In this document: piece by piece, positions 8,866 through 18,087 of the stretch
Numbering within the stretch: the first letter of the stretch is position 1
Layout: every line of letters starts with the position of its first letter
Source: Clostridiales bacterium
GTDB taxonomy: Bacteria > Bacillota > Clostridia > Oscillospirales > Acutalibacteraceae
DNA: 64,000 bases
NCBI GenBank assembly: GCA_019422525.1
Contig: JAHZDE010000002.1
Span: 186,001-250,000, forward strand
Direction of reading: 5' to 3'
Made by a program: the position numbers and the translations under genes
The notes under the pieces: model-generated
What the model saw: the letters and a program-made list of their open reading frames with translations, nothing else
Databases searched by the model: none
Told to the model about the DNA's origin: nothing

Positions 8866-10734
8866 ATGTTTCATTCCAGAAACCCGCAGTATCGGTCTCC
8901 TACCGGTGCAGTGGAAGCGGGAACAAAAGTACATTTTAAAATCAGTATGGACCGGGATTTGCGTTGTACGGCAGCGGCATTGCTGATAGCGGATGTTGCC
9001 GGGAAAGTGGAAAGATATGGCATGTTCTGGTGTGGCATGAACGGCGACCACGCAGAGTGGTGGGAATGTGATTATCAGCCGGACACGCCCGGGCTTCGTT
9101 TTTACTGGTTTGAGGTGGATACCTGGCGGGGCCGTATCTCTCTGAACCGCACTTATGGCGGAGATGGGGTGCTGTATGGAAAGGATCGCTGGCAGCTGAC
9201 GGTGTATAGCAAAGAGTATAAAACACCTGACTGGCTTGCCGGTGGGATTATGTATCAGATTTTCCCGGACCGGTTTTTCCGTTCGGAAGAAAAGAAGGAG
9301 AATGTGCCCACAGATCGGAAGATGCATCAAAAATGGCAGGAGATGCCTCAGTGGTGGCCGGATGAAAGGGGAGAAATTACCAATAAGGACTTTTTTGGCG
9401 GAGACCTGAAAGGAATTGAACAAAAGCTGGATTATCTGGAATCTCTGGGTGTGACCTGTTTGTATTTAAATCCCATTTTTGAGTCCCATTCCAATCATCG
9501 GTATGATACAGCGGATTACTCCCGGATTGACCCGCTGCTGGGAATGGAAGAGGATTTTCGCAGCCTTTGTCAGTCTGCGAAGCAGCACGGAATCCGAATT
9601 ATTCTTGATGGCGTGTTCAGTCATACAGGCAGTGACAGCATTTATTTTAACAGAGAAGGACGCTATCGCTCAGAGGGAGCCTATAATAGCAGAAACTCGC
9701 CGTTTTATGGCTGGTATACCTTCCGTCACTGGCCGGATGATTATGAGTGCTGGTGGAATTTTAACACGCTTCCAAACGTCACGGAAACCAATGAACACTA
9801 TATGCATTATATCAACGGAAAAAATGGGATTATCCGAAAATGGCTTCGTGCCGGTGCCTCGGGCTGGCGGCTGGATGTGGCGGATGAGCTTCCTGATGAA
9901 TTCCTGGATGCACTGACAAAAGCGGCCAAGGCGGAAAAGCCGGATGCTGTCATATTGGGAGAAGTTTGGGAAGACGCTTCCAATAAGTGCGCCTATGGAC
10001 AGCACCGTCGCTATCTGCTGGGAGGACAGCTGGATAGTGTGATGAACTATCCCTTCCGGGATGCAATTTTGGGGTTCCTGACAGGAGCGAATCCGGCAGA
10101 TATGATGGAATGTATCATGAATATTTTGGAAAACTATCCGCCGCAGACCATCCATATTTTGATGAACCATATTGGGACCCATGATACGGAAAGAGCCCTT
10201 ACCATTTTGGCTGGAGAGCCTTTCAAAGGTCGGGGAAGAGAATGGCAGAGCTCTCAGAAGCTGTCTCCGGAACAGCGGGAGCGGGGAATCAAACTGCTGA
10301 AACTGGCTTCCCTGCTGCAATATACCCTCCCTGGAGTGCCTTGTCTCTATTATGGTGATGAAGCAGGTATGGAAGGATATAAAGACCCCTTTAATCGTGG
10401 GACATATCCTTGGGGCAATGAAAATCAGGATTTGATTGAATGGTATCGCACATTGGGAAAAGTGAGAAAGGCTTGCCCGGCTCTTAAAGAAAGTGGTATG
10501 GTTCCTTATTTGGCAGAGAAGGAATGTTTTGCCTTTATGCGAATTGGAAAAGAGCAGGCGGTGTTGGTAGCTGTCAATCGCTCGGCGTGGGACCAGTATC
10601 TGCATATTCCTTATGAATGGCATAAAGTAACGCCGCTTTTGGGGGCAGCACCGGAAAAAGAGCAGCTCCATTTGGGACCCTATGGATATAGCCTGTTGTC
10701 ATTAGAGGCTTCTCCTGAGGAGGACGGGGAGTGA
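8866..10734 (+). CDS. GH13 alpha-glucan hydrolase (neopullulanase/cyclomaltodextrinase-like)
   Basis: A retaining alpha-amylase-family enzyme of 622 residues that would cut alpha-1,4 (and possibly alpha-1,6) bonds in maltodextrins, cyclodextrins or pullulan. There is no signal peptide, so it is cytoplasmic. The N-terminal about 115 residues form a beta-domain; the barrel begins at about 124 with WLAGGIMYQIFPDRF. Conserved regions are DGVFSHTG (248-255), GWRLDVADE with nucleophile Asp337, ILGEVWED with acid/base Glu366, and NHIGTHD with Asp440. The start at 8866 has AAAGGAG upstream. Its stop overlaps the GTG of the next gene by 4 bases. The exact substrate cannot be told from sequence alone. 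Confidence 0.92.
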   Translation: MFHSRNPQYRSPTGAVEAGTKVHFKISMDRDLRCTAAALLIADVAGKVERYGMFWCGMNGDHAEWWECDYQPDTPGLRFYWFEVDTWRGRISLNRTYGGDGVLYGKDRWQLTVYSKEYKTPDWLAGGIMYQIFPDRFFRSEEKKENVPTDRKMHQKWQEMPQWWPDERGEITNKDFFGGDLKGIEQKLDYLESLGVTCLYLNPIFESHSNHRYDTADYSRIDPLLGMEEDFRSLCQSAKQHGIRIILDGVFSHTGSDSIYFNREGRYRSEGAYNSRNSPFYGWYTFRHWPDDYECWWNFNTLPNVTETNEHYMHYINGKNGIIRKWLRAGASGWRLDVADELPDEFLDALTKAAKAEKPDAVILGEVWEDASNKCAYGQHRRYLLGGQLDSVMNYPFRDAILGFLTGANPADMMECIMNILENYPPQTIHILMNHIGTHDTERALTILAGEPFKGRGREWQSSQKLSPEQRERGIKLLKLASLLQYTLPGVPCLYYGDEAGMEGYKDPFNRGTYPWGNENQDLIEWYRTLGKVRKACPALKESGMVPYLAEKECFAFMRIGKEQAVLVAVNRSAWDQYLHIPYEWHKVTPLLGAAPEKEQLHLGPYGYSLLSLEASPEEDGE

Positions 10735-11276
10735 CTTCGTTTATAGATGAATTTATGTGCAGCCTTCCGGCATGGAGAGCCGAAAAAATAGGGGAAGTGA
10801 ATCTGGAAAAAGCCCTTGAAGTATTGGAGAGCAATGTGGACGGGTATTATATGGATACAAAAGAGGAGCTCCCCACCTGCGAGAATCTTCGCCAGGATAT
10901 ACAGGCGCTCCCGCCGGGATGTACCGGGAAGGATAAAAGCTTTCTCTTACTCTATAAGGACGGGTATCCTGCTGCTATCGTGGATTATGTGGAGAATTAT
11001 CCTGATTCGCAAACGGGATATGTGGGGTTATTCTTATTATCCCGTTCGATTCACAGACAGGGCTGGGGACAAAAGCTGTTTGCTTCCTTGGAACAAGCTG
11101 CCATCAAGACAGGAAAGAACCGCTTGGAATTAGGATGCTATGAAGCCAATCGTTCTGGTCTTGCCTTTTGGAAATCCATGGGGTTTCGGGAAATTCGCCG
11201 TCAGGGAAGAAAAGGCCGTGATGGAGTAGAAAGGCAGTTGCTGTCGATGGAGAAATTACTTTGCCAAAAAATTTGA
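10731..11276 (+). CDS. GNAT family N-acetyltransferase
   Basis: A GNAT-fold protein of 181 residues that should transfer an acetyl group from acetyl-CoA to an unknown amine. Visible are the motif-A strand and loop around YVGLFLLSRSIHRQGWGQKL (about 100-120, with the pyrophosphate-binding R/Q-x-x-G-x-G pattern RQGWG) and the C-terminal ANRSGLAFWKSMGFREI typical of motif B. The GTG start overlaps the GH13 stop (GTGA), so the two are translationally coupled. The start is taken at 10731 because GGAGGACGGGGA precedes it. The link with glucan metabolism may be no more than co-transcription; the substrate is not predictable. Confidence 0.82.
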   Translation: MTSFIDEFMCSLPAWRAEKIGEVNLEKALEVLESNVDGYYMDTKEELPTCENLRQDIQALPPGCTGKDKSFLLLYKDGYPAAIVDYVENYPDSQTGYVGLFLLSRSIHRQGWGQKLFASLEQAAIKTGKNRLELGCYEANRSGLAFWKSMGFREIRRQGRKGRDGVERQLLSMEKLLCQKI

Positions 11277-11284
11277 AAAAGCCA

Positions 11285-11313
11285 TTGACAACCGCAGAAT
11301 AATGCGTTATAAT
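11285..11313 (+). promoter_or_regulatory. Consensus promoter of the tRNA-Arg gene
   Basis: A perfect TTGACA (11285-11290) and a perfect TATAAT (11308-11313) are spaced by 17 bases, 25 bases before the tRNA. This is typical of a strong stable-RNA promoter. Confidence 0.9.
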
Positions 11314-11338
11314 AGTGAAGCTGTTTGAAACAGCTTAT

Positions 11339-11415
11339 GCGCCAGTAGCTCAGCTGGATAGAGTGTCTGACTACGAATCAGAAGGTCAGGGGTTCGAGTC
11401 CCTTCTGGCGCGCCA
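11339..11415 (+). tRNA. tRNA-Arg (anticodon ACG)
   Basis: The 77-nt cloverleaf is readable by eye. The acceptor arms are GCGCCAG / CTGGCGC with discriminator G and an encoded CCA end. The anticodon stem TCTGA / TCAGA encloses loop CTACGAA, with anticodon ACG at 11373-11375. The T arm AGGGG-TTCGAGT-CCCTT contains the TTCGA core. ACG is normally deaminated to ICG by TadA to read CGU/CGC/CGA. The gene has its own promoter and terminator. Confidence 0.97.
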
Positions 11416-11420
11416 ATAAA

Positions 11421-11452
11421 AAGCCTTCACACATTTGTGTGAAGGCTTTTTT
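11421..11452 (+). terminator. Intrinsic terminator of tRNA-Arg
   Basis: The perfect 11-bp arms GCCTTCACACA / TGTGTGAAGGC are followed by TTTTTT, starting 8 bases after the tRNA CCA. The rest of the gap up to 11703 is AT-rich; it must contain the GH36 promoter, but no box is convincing. Confidence 0.92.
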
Positions 11453-11703
11453 GCGTTTCTATAACATTATAAATGATAATAAAACGTATCTCAAATAATG
11501 CGTTGAATAACCATACAATTTTTACTTCATATGGCGTTCAATGAGTTATAATGATTTTGATATAAATTCATATGGTTAGAAGGAAAGAAAACTTTATATA
11601 GCAACCGAAATGTCCGCTTTACCTTTTCCTGGATATATTTTATAATCAAATTATGCAAAAATAATTCCACTTTAAGGATATTAATATGCATGGAGGTTGC
11701 TAT

Positions 11704-13788
11704 ATGGATATCAACATACAGGAAAACGGTATCTATCTTCATATCCAAGTAACACAGGAGGGAGACATTCGCCTTCTTCATGGTTCTTGCCGCCCGGAAA
11801 AGAAAATGATAATTCCGGATAACAAAGCTCGCTGGTACCGGCTGGCAGAATTACAGGTGTCCGGTTTTGACCAGAATGACAACCATGGCAATAAGCATAC
11901 CGGATGCAGTCCCTCATCGTTAATGCGGTATTGTGGTCATCGGGATATGAGTAACAAATTTGGCAGGAAGCTGGAAATTGTGCAGGAATACCAAGGGTTG
12001 ATGCTTACCAGTCATTTTCAGTTTTATAATGGAATACCAGCGATACGGTGTTGGAATACCGTAGAAAATAAGGGGACGGAAGATTTTCCAATAGAATACC
12101 TTTCTTCCTTTGCTCTTACCGGATTATCAGAAGAGGCGGAAGGGCCCAGAGACCAAAATGTTAGAATTCACATTCCCCATAATACCTGGTTTGGAGAAGC
12201 ACAATGGAAGAATTACACCATGAATGAGTTGGGCTATGATGTGGTACAGGCATCTTCCATGAAACGGATTGGAGTAACCAGTACCGGCTCATGGGCTTGT
12301 GACGAATACCTTACTATGGGTGCCTATGAACAGACGCAGCTCGGAAAAACAGTCTTATGGCAGATTGAAACCAGCGGCTCTTGGCATTGGGAAATCAGTG
12401 ATATTGTCGGCGAATTATATCTGCAGCTTTCAGGGCCGACCAGCCAGGAGAATGGCTTTACCCGAATCGTAAAGCCGGGAGAGACATTTGAGAGTGTCCC
12501 TTGTGCAGTGGTCATGGTAAATGGAGATTTTACCCGCGCAATTCAGGAAATGACCCGATATCGCCGTGCCATTCGTCGGCCAAATGAGGACAATTGCAAT
12601 CTGCCGATTATTTTTAACGACTATATGAACTGCCTGATGGGAGACCCTACCACCGAAAAGTTAAAACCGTTGATTGATAAAGCAGCAGAAATCGGCTGTG
12701 AGTATTTCTGTATTGATTGTGGCTGGTATGATGACGGCCCTTGGTGGGATGGCGTTGGGGAGTGGCAGCCTGCAAAAGGAAGGTTCCCGGGTGGAATTCA
12801 AGAGCCTTTGCAATATATTCGGGAAAAAGGGATGATTCCCGGATTATGGCTGGAAATTGAAGTGATGGGAATCCATTGCCCCATGGTCAAAAAGGTGGAT
12901 AAAAGCTGGTTTTTCCAGCGTAACGGTAGACCTGTGATTGACCACAGCCGGTATCAGCTGGATTTCCGAAACCCGCAGGTTCGGGACTATGCCTCTTCTG
13001 TGATAAAACGTCTGGTAGAGGAATACGGAGTCGGCTATATCAAAATGGACTATAACATCAATATGAGCATAGGAACCGATTATCAGGCGGACAGTCCGGG
13101 AGAAGGGCTTTTATCCCATACCAGAGCCTATCTTTCCTGGTTGGATAGTGTGTTTGCCTCTTATCCCGGATTGGTCATCGAAAACTGTTCCAGCGGCGGT
13201 ATGCGGATGGAGTACTCTCATTTATCCCGCTACAGTATTCAATCCGTCACAGACCAGGAAGACTATATTAAAATGGCGGCTATTGCGGCAAATTGTCCAA
13301 CAGCCTGTACCCCTGAGCAGGCAGCTATCTGGTCCTATCCGCTTCCTGACGGAGACGAGGAAGAAACGGTTTATAATATGGTCAATGCCATGTTGCTGCG
13401 GATTCATCAGAGTGGCTATCTCAATCGAATTTCACCACAGCGGCTTGCCTTGGTAAAGGAAGGGCTCCAATGTTACCGAAAGATTCGGAAGGACATAAAA
13501 GACAGTCTTCCCTTCTGGCCACTGGGACTTGCCAGTATGCAGTCTGAATACCTGTGCTTGGGGCTTGCATGCCCTCATACGGTTTACCTGGCTGTCTGGT
13601 ACATGCAGGAAAAGAGCGGCAGGGGAGTTTCTATCCCTCTTGCCTCCTATCGAGGAATCCCGGCAGATCGGGTAAGCTGTCTCTACCCATCCAGCCTTCC
13701 CAATGATTTTTACTGGGATGCAGAAAGAGGAACTTTAACAGTAGATTTGCAGCCGCGAACCGCGAGGATTTATCAAATATCTCTGTAA
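11704..13788 (+). CDS. GH36 alpha-galactosidase family protein
   Basis: A retaining GH36-type enzyme (694 residues), expected to release terminal alpha-galactose (or alpha-GalNAc) from raffinose-type oligosaccharides or glycans in the cytoplasm; there is no signal peptide. An N-terminal beta-supersandwich (about 1-300) is followed by the barrel: FCIDCGWYDDGPWW (335-348), KMDYNINMS with nucleophile Asp449, and ENCSSGGMRMEYS (493-505), then VTDQEDY, where Asp517 is the probable acid/base. Classical enzymes have an S-D-x-x-D pattern there, so this is a divergent subgroup. I moved the start to 11704 because GGAGG lies 7 bases before it and overlaps the earlier ATG at 11686. It is followed 86 bases later by GH31. 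Confidence 0.85.
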   Translation: MDINIQENGIYLHIQVTQEGDIRLLHGSCRPEKKMIIPDNKARWYRLAELQVSGFDQNDNHGNKHTGCSPSSLMRYCGHRDMSNKFGRKLEIVQEYQGLMLTSHFQFYNGIPAIRCWNTVENKGTEDFPIEYLSSFALTGLSEEAEGPRDQNVRIHIPHNTWFGEAQWKNYTMNELGYDVVQASSMKRIGVTSTGSWACDEYLTMGAYEQTQLGKTVLWQIETSGSWHWEISDIVGELYLQLSGPTSQENGFTRIVKPGETFESVPCAVVMVNGDFTRAIQEMTRYRRAIRRPNEDNCNLPIIFNDYMNCLMGDPTTEKLKPLIDKAAEIGCEYFCIDCGWYDDGPWWDGVGEWQPAKGRFPGGIQEPLQYIREKGMIPGLWLEIEVMGIHCPMVKKVDKSWFFQRNGRPVIDHSRYQLDFRNPQVRDYASSVIKRLVEEYGVGYIKMDYNINMSIGTDYQADSPGEGLLSHTRAYLSWLDSVFASYPGLVIENCSSGGMRMEYSHLSRYSIQSVTDQEDYIKMAAIAANCPTACTPEQAAIWSYPLPDGDEEETVYNMVNAMLLRIHQSGYLNRISPQRLALVKEGLQCYRKIRKDIKDSLPFWPLGLASMQSEYLCLGLACPHTVYLAVWYMQEKSGRGVSIPLASYRGIPADRVSCLYPSSLPNDFYWDAERGTLTVDLQPRTARIYQISL

Positions 13789-13874
13789 AATGTGAAGTGG
13801 AAACAGAAAAATATTATCGGCAATTCGAGAACTGTTGCTATAAAAGGTCAATTTTTCAAAAAGGAGTGAGTTGT

Positions 13875-15872
13875 ATGTCGTTGTTCCAAAAACAGGAAAA
13901 CAGGCTTGTTTATCACTATGACGCTGAAACGCTGTGGATTGAGCCTTGGGGAGAAAACAGCTTTCGGGTACGGGCCTGCAAGCAGGCAAAAATGCCGGAA
14001 GAAAACTGGGCGCTACTACCGGTAGAAGAGGTTCCCTGTCAGATTTCAATAGAAGAAGACGGGGCAAAAATCTGTAACGGAAAAATCTATGCACAAATCA
14101 GCCGTCATGGAAAAATCACGTTTTACCATCAAGACGGCAGGGTCCTTTTGGAAGAATATGCCCGGAATCGTCGGGATATCTTCTCCAATAAATGCAGCGC
14201 TCTGGAAGTAGAGGCCCGGGAGTTTAAACCTATTTTGGGGGGCGATTATCACCTGACAGTACGGTTTGAATCAGGAAGCCGGAATGAAAAAATTTATGGA
14301 ATGGGACAATACCAGCAGCCGCTGCTGAATCTCAAGGGAGCCGACTTGGAATTAGCTCATCGGAATTCTCAGGCAAGTGTTCCCTTTGCGTTATCCTCTT
14401 TGGGATATGGTTTCTTGTGGAATAATCCTGGTGTGGGACGGTGTGTATTTGGTGCAAACCTGACTACATGGGAGGCCGTTTCCACCAAAGGAATGGACTA
14501 TTGGATTACTGCAGGAGATACACCGGCAGAAATTGAGGAAGCTTATGCCAACGCTACCGGAAAAGTCCCGATGATGCCGGAATATGCCATGGGATTTTGG
14601 CAGTGTAAACTACGGTATCAGACACAGGAAGAACTTTTGCAGGTGGCGCGGGAGTACAAGCGCCGCGGTCTGCCTATTTCCGTAATTGTTATCGACTTTT
14701 TCCACTGGCCCAAGCAGGGGGAGTGGAAATTTGATACCACCTATTGGCCTGACCCAGACGGTATGATTCGGGAGTTGAAGGAGATGGGGATTGAACTGAT
14801 GGTTTCCATTTGGCCAACTGTGGATAAGACCGGAGAGAATTATCAGGAAATGCTGGAAAAAGGCTATCTAATTCGCTGTGACCGGGGGGTGCGGGTAGGA
14901 TTGGATTTTGAAGGGGCCACCATTCACTATGACGCGACCAATCCGCAGGCCCGGAAATATGTATGGCAGAAGGTCAAAAAGAATTACTTTGATAAAGGGA
15001 TCAAAATTTTTTGGCTGGATGAAGCAGAACCGGAATACACCGTATATGACTTTGACAACTATCGTTATTATCTGGGTCCCAATGTACAAATTGGAAATCT
15101 ATATCCGGTGTGCTATGCAAAAACCTTTTATGAAGGGCAGCAGCAGGCCGGGCAAAAAAATATCATCAACCTTCTGCGCTGTGCCTGGGCAGGCTCTCAA
15201 AAATATGGCGCGTTGGTATGGAGCGGAGATATTCATTCCAGCTTTGAATCCCTTCGCAACCAATTGGCCGCCGGTTTGAATATGGGAATAGCGGGAATTC
15301 CCTGGTGGACGACAGATATCGGCGGATTCCACGGCGGGGACCCCAAAAATCCGGAATTCAGAGAGCTATTGGTCCGCTGGTTCCAATATGGGACCTTTTG
15401 CCCGGTAATGCGTCTGCATGGAGACAGAGAACCCCGCCAGCCTCAAGTGGGAACCACCGGAGGAGCTACCTGTCGTTCCGGTGCGGATAATGAGGTTTGG
15501 AGCTTTGGCGAAAAGGCTTATGAAATCTGCAAAACCTATTTGGAAATGAGAGAAAAGCTAAAGCCCTATATTACCGAACAAATGCAGGCAGCCCATGAAA
15601 AGGGAACCCCCGTCATGCGGCCGCTGTTCTATGATTTTCCCAAGGATACAGCGTGCTGGAAATGTGAAGATGAATATTTATTTGGTCCGGATATTCTGGT
15701 AGCACCGGTGCTTTATGCAAAGGTTTCTGAAAGACAAGTGTATCTGCCGGCAGGTGAGACCTGGGTAGAATATTGGAGCGGAAGGCAGTTTGATGGGGGA
15801 CAGACCATAACCGTTCCTACTCCAATAGAACAGATTCCATTATTCCTGCGTAACGGGAAAGCAGCGTGGTAA
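13875..15872 (+). CDS. GH31 alpha-glycosidase (alpha-glucosidase/alpha-xylosidase type)
   Basis: A GH31 enzyme of 665 residues acting on non-reducing alpha-linked glucose, xylose or a related sugar. There is no signal peptide, so it is cytoplasmic. Order: N-terminal beta-sandwich (about 1-220), barrel from about 232 (PMMPEYAMGFWQCKLRYQT), nucleophile Asp382 in KIFWLDEAEPE, acid/base Asp452 in LVWSGDI, then IPWWTTDIGGFHGG and RLHGDREPRQP, and a C-terminal beta-domain. LDEAEPE replaces the more common W-x-D-M-N-E, a subgroup difference that prevents a substrate call. The ATG at 13875 follows AAGGAG; the frame is open from 13797 but lacks a site there. It is probably co-transcribed with GH36. 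Confidence 0.88.
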   Translation: MSLFQKQENRLVYHYDAETLWIEPWGENSFRVRACKQAKMPEENWALLPVEEVPCQISIEEDGAKICNGKIYAQISRHGKITFYHQDGRVLLEEYARNRRDIFSNKCSALEVEAREFKPILGGDYHLTVRFESGSRNEKIYGMGQYQQPLLNLKGADLELAHRNSQASVPFALSSLGYGFLWNNPGVGRCVFGANLTTWEAVSTKGMDYWITAGDTPAEIEEAYANATGKVPMMPEYAMGFWQCKLRYQTQEELLQVAREYKRRGLPISVIVIDFFHWPKQGEWKFDTTYWPDPDGMIRELKEMGIELMVSIWPTVDKTGENYQEMLEKGYLIRCDRGVRVGLDFEGATIHYDATNPQARKYVWQKVKKNYFDKGIKIFWLDEAEPEYTVYDFDNYRYYLGPNVQIGNLYPVCYAKTFYEGQQQAGQKNIINLLRCAWAGSQKYGALVWSGDIHSSFESLRNQLAAGLNMGIAGIPWWTTDIGGFHGGDPKNPEFRELLVRWFQYGTFCPVMRLHGDREPRQPQVGTTGGATCRSGADNEVWSFGEKAYEICKTYLEMREKLKPYITEQMQAAHEKGTPVMRPLFYDFPKDTACWKCEDEYLFGPDILVAPVLYAKVSERQVYLPAGETWVEYWSGRQFDGGQTITVPTPIEQIPLFLRNGKAAW

Positions 15873-15920
15873 ACCACAGCAAGGAGAATTTCCCGGGAAA
15901 GTAATGGTATAAAAAATAAA

Positions 15921-15957
15921 AGCGTGATATCGGTTTTCCGGTATCACGCTTTATTTA
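15921..15957. terminator. Bidirectional terminator between GH31 and the DUF1015 gene
   Basis: The arms AGCGTGATATCGG / CCGGTATCACGCT (one G-U) around TTTT have A-rich and T-rich flanks on both sides. It sits between two convergent genes and can serve both. Confidence 0.8.
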
Positions 15958-15971
15958 GTAATAGAAGTTTA

Positions 15972-17267
15972 TTATAAATTCAAATCCATTTCATTCATTA
16001 CCAGACCGGTGATGAGCTTGGGATAGAAGTAGGTGGATTTTTGAGGCATTTTTTCTCCGGCAGCTGCTACATCGCGGATTTCCGTAACCCGAGTGGGATT
16101 GAGAATAAACGCACACTGGCTTTCTCCGGATTGTACGGACTGGATGGCTTCTTCAAAGGAGCGGGTATAGGTAAGGTTCCTCTGATTGGCCATATTCTCT
16201 TTATCAATACCCATCAGTTTTTCCAGTACCAGACTGTGCAGCACCGTTACATCCAGTCCCTGAGAAGCCGGGCTTTTATCCGGCAGCAGCGAAGCCATTA
16301 CGGAGATGTCACGCAGTGTGAGCAAATACCAGTTTTCCCCACCCTCATAGAAAGCAAATGCTTTTTTGCCTTCCTGATACAGCGAGTGAAGCGTGGATTC
16401 AATTTCTTCCAGATGATTCATGACCGCTACGTCAAAGTGTTCCTCACATCCCTTTAACAATGCTTCCGCAGAAAAGTTTTCCAAATTGCGGATGAGACGG
16501 TGAGTGGGGAAAACAACCAGACCTTCATTTTCCATATCTACCAGCATCATCATAACATAGTCGGCTTCTCCGTTTTCCGGGGCAATACCGTTTTCATGGC
16601 AGTATTGGCTGAAATTAACGGCAGTTTCATAACGGTGGTGGCCATCGGCAATATACAACTTTCTGTCTGCAAAATCATCGCAGATAGCCTGAATGGCAAC
16701 AGGGTCATTTACCAGCCACAAACGATGGGTGACAAATCCATCGCTGAATTCATATCGGGGCGTATCTTTGGACAAGTTCTCCAGTCTCTCTCGGGTGGTG
16801 TGTTCTTCATCCATATACAAAGAATAGATTTGGCTGAAATTGCAGCCAGTTGCCTTCATGAGATTCAGACGGTCTTCTTTTGCTTTGCTCAAAGTTTCTT
16901 CATGAGGCAAAACCGTTCCTTTTGAAAACGGCTCAGCTTTTACCCGGCAGATAAAGCCCTTTACTTTTTTAACTTCGCCTTGGGTCACACCGGAAAGGAA
17001 CTCTTCTTCATAAATATACAGAGCCGGCTGGGTATCCCGGCGAATCATTCCTTCCTGCTCCCAGCGGTGCAGTGTTTCCCCTGCCTGTACATAGGGATTT
17101 TCCCCTTCTCTGGGAAGTTCCAAACGGATCACATTATATGGATTCGTTTGCAGATATTCCTGTCGCTGTTCTTCGCTGATAATATCATAAGGCGGGCAGG
17201 TGAGCGTTTGAATGTCGCCTGCTTTATCGGTAAAACGCAGTCCGCGGAAAGGTTTGATTTCAGCCAT
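15972..17267 (-). CDS. DUF1015 family protein
   Basis: A 431-residue member of the DUF1015 family, soluble proteins of unknown catalytic role that are widespread in Firmicutes and Bacteroidetes and sometimes called SerA-associated or HipA-like. Family hallmarks are visible: the start AEIKPFRGLRF, CPPYDIISEEQR near residues 24-35, the HEETLSKAKEDRLNLMKAT region, the IADGHHRYETAVNF motif (about 205-218), and a C-terminal TRVTEIRDVAAAGEKMPQKS. Length is normal. The start at 17267 is chosen over the longer frame because AAAGGAG lies 8 bases upstream. It has its own promoter, so it may be independent of the glycan operon upstream on the same strand. No function is claimed. Confidence 0.88.
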   Translation of the reverse strand: MAEIKPFRGLRFTDKAGDIQTLTCPPYDIISEEQRQEYLQTNPYNVIRLELPREGENPYVQAGETLHRWEQEGMIRRDTQPALYIYEEEFLSGVTQGEVKKVKGFICRVKAEPFSKGTVLPHEETLSKAKEDRLNLMKATGCNFSQIYSLYMDEEHTTRERLENLSKDTPRYEFSDGFVTHRLWLVNDPVAIQAICDDFADRKLYIADGHHRYETAVNFSQYCHENGIAPENGEADYVMMMLVDMENEGLVVFPTHRLIRNLENFSAEALLKGCEEHFDVAVMNHLEEIESTLHSLYQEGKKAFAFYEGGENWYLLTLRDISVMASLLPDKSPASQGLDVTVLHSLVLEKLMGIDKENMANQRNLTYTRSFEEAIQSVQSGESQCAFILNPTRVTEIRDVAAAGEKMPQKSTYFYPKLITGLVMNEMDLNL

Positions 17268-17320
17268 GTTTGCACACTCCTTTAAGCTGTTGGGTTTGGA
17301 AAGCACTTTTATACTTTACT

Positions 17321-17350
17321 ATTGTAATAGAATAGCCCCATCCACGTCAA
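17321..17350 (-). promoter_or_regulatory. Probable promoter of the DUF1015 gene
   Basis: On the minus strand TTGACG (17350-17345) and TACAAT (17326-17321) are separated by 18 bases, 54 bases before the DUF1015 start. Confidence 0.6.
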
Positions 17351-17415
17351 GGATTCAAAAGAAAAACATATATTTTCTTAGTATAAAATCGTGATAGGAA
17401 GGATTTATCGAAAAA

Positions 17416-18087
17416 TCAGGAGTGTGTATTTGAATATGAAAAATTCAAAAAAGGAATCAGTTCTTCCGGGGTATGTAACACGATGCAAGGAACATAGGGC
17501 AGAGTATCTTCTTTTTGACGGAATCCCCAGCCATATAATACAGCTGCAAAATCCATGGGAATCATTTGGGCACCCTTTCCGTCAAAAGCGCTGTCTCCAA
17601 CCAACAGGCTTTGCGAGGGAGAAATTCCGGCTATTTGGCAGGCTTCCCGCAGCAAATCACTTTTGCTTTCATTGCTGCGATAGGCACATACAGTATCAAA
17701 AAGCGATTCAATTCTATTATCGCGAAGCATATCATGGATAAAACGTTCATGCTTTAAAGTGGCGACTGCCAGAGAAAACCCCAGTTTTTTCAAGGTTTCC
17801 AGCGTTTCACGCATTCCGTTATACAAAGGAGCAGGTAAAAATCGTCCTTCTTGCGCATAAAGTTCCCGATAGCGAATAACAGCATCAGTGACCTGTTCGG
17901 TAGGCATAGTGGGCCATAGAGTTGAAAACCCATGCTCCAAGGACCCGCCGATTACGCCATAAAAATCGTCTCGCGCAGAATGGGGCGTATATCCCATTTC
18001 AGAGGCTGTTTTATTATAACAGTGGCAAATTCCGGGAGAAGTATCTGCCAACGTCCCGTCATAGTCAAAAATAATCAAGCGCTTCAC
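17416..18087 (-). CDS. HAD-IA family hydrolase (phosphoglycolate phosphatase-like)
   Basis: A small HAD phosphatase of 223 residues. Motif I is IIFDYDGTLADTS (nucleophile Asp8, acid/base Asp10), the cap domain lies at about 16-85, motif II is the Thr in VATLKHE, motif III Lys lies in ESKSDLLREA, and motif IV is LLVGDSAFD. These are the complete catalytic residues, unlike the degenerate HAD copy at the other end of this operon. The ATG overlaps the stop of the upstream glycosyltransferase by 4 bases, so it is the last gene of the coupled glycan operon. A role removing phosphate from a sugar intermediate is plausible but only inferred from position; general phosphoglycolate clean-up is the alternative. 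Confidence 0.85.
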   Translation of the reverse strand: MKRLIIFDYDGTLADTSPGICHCYNKTASEMGYTPHSARDDFYGVIGGSLEHGFSTLWPTMPTEQVTDAVIRYRELYAQEGRFLPAPLYNGMRETLETLKKLGFSLAVATLKHERFIHDMLRDNRIESLFDTVCAYRSNESKSDLLREACQIAGISPSQSLLVGDSAFDGKGAQMIPMDFAAVLYGWGFRQKEDTLPYVPCIVLHTPEELIPFLNFSYSNTHS

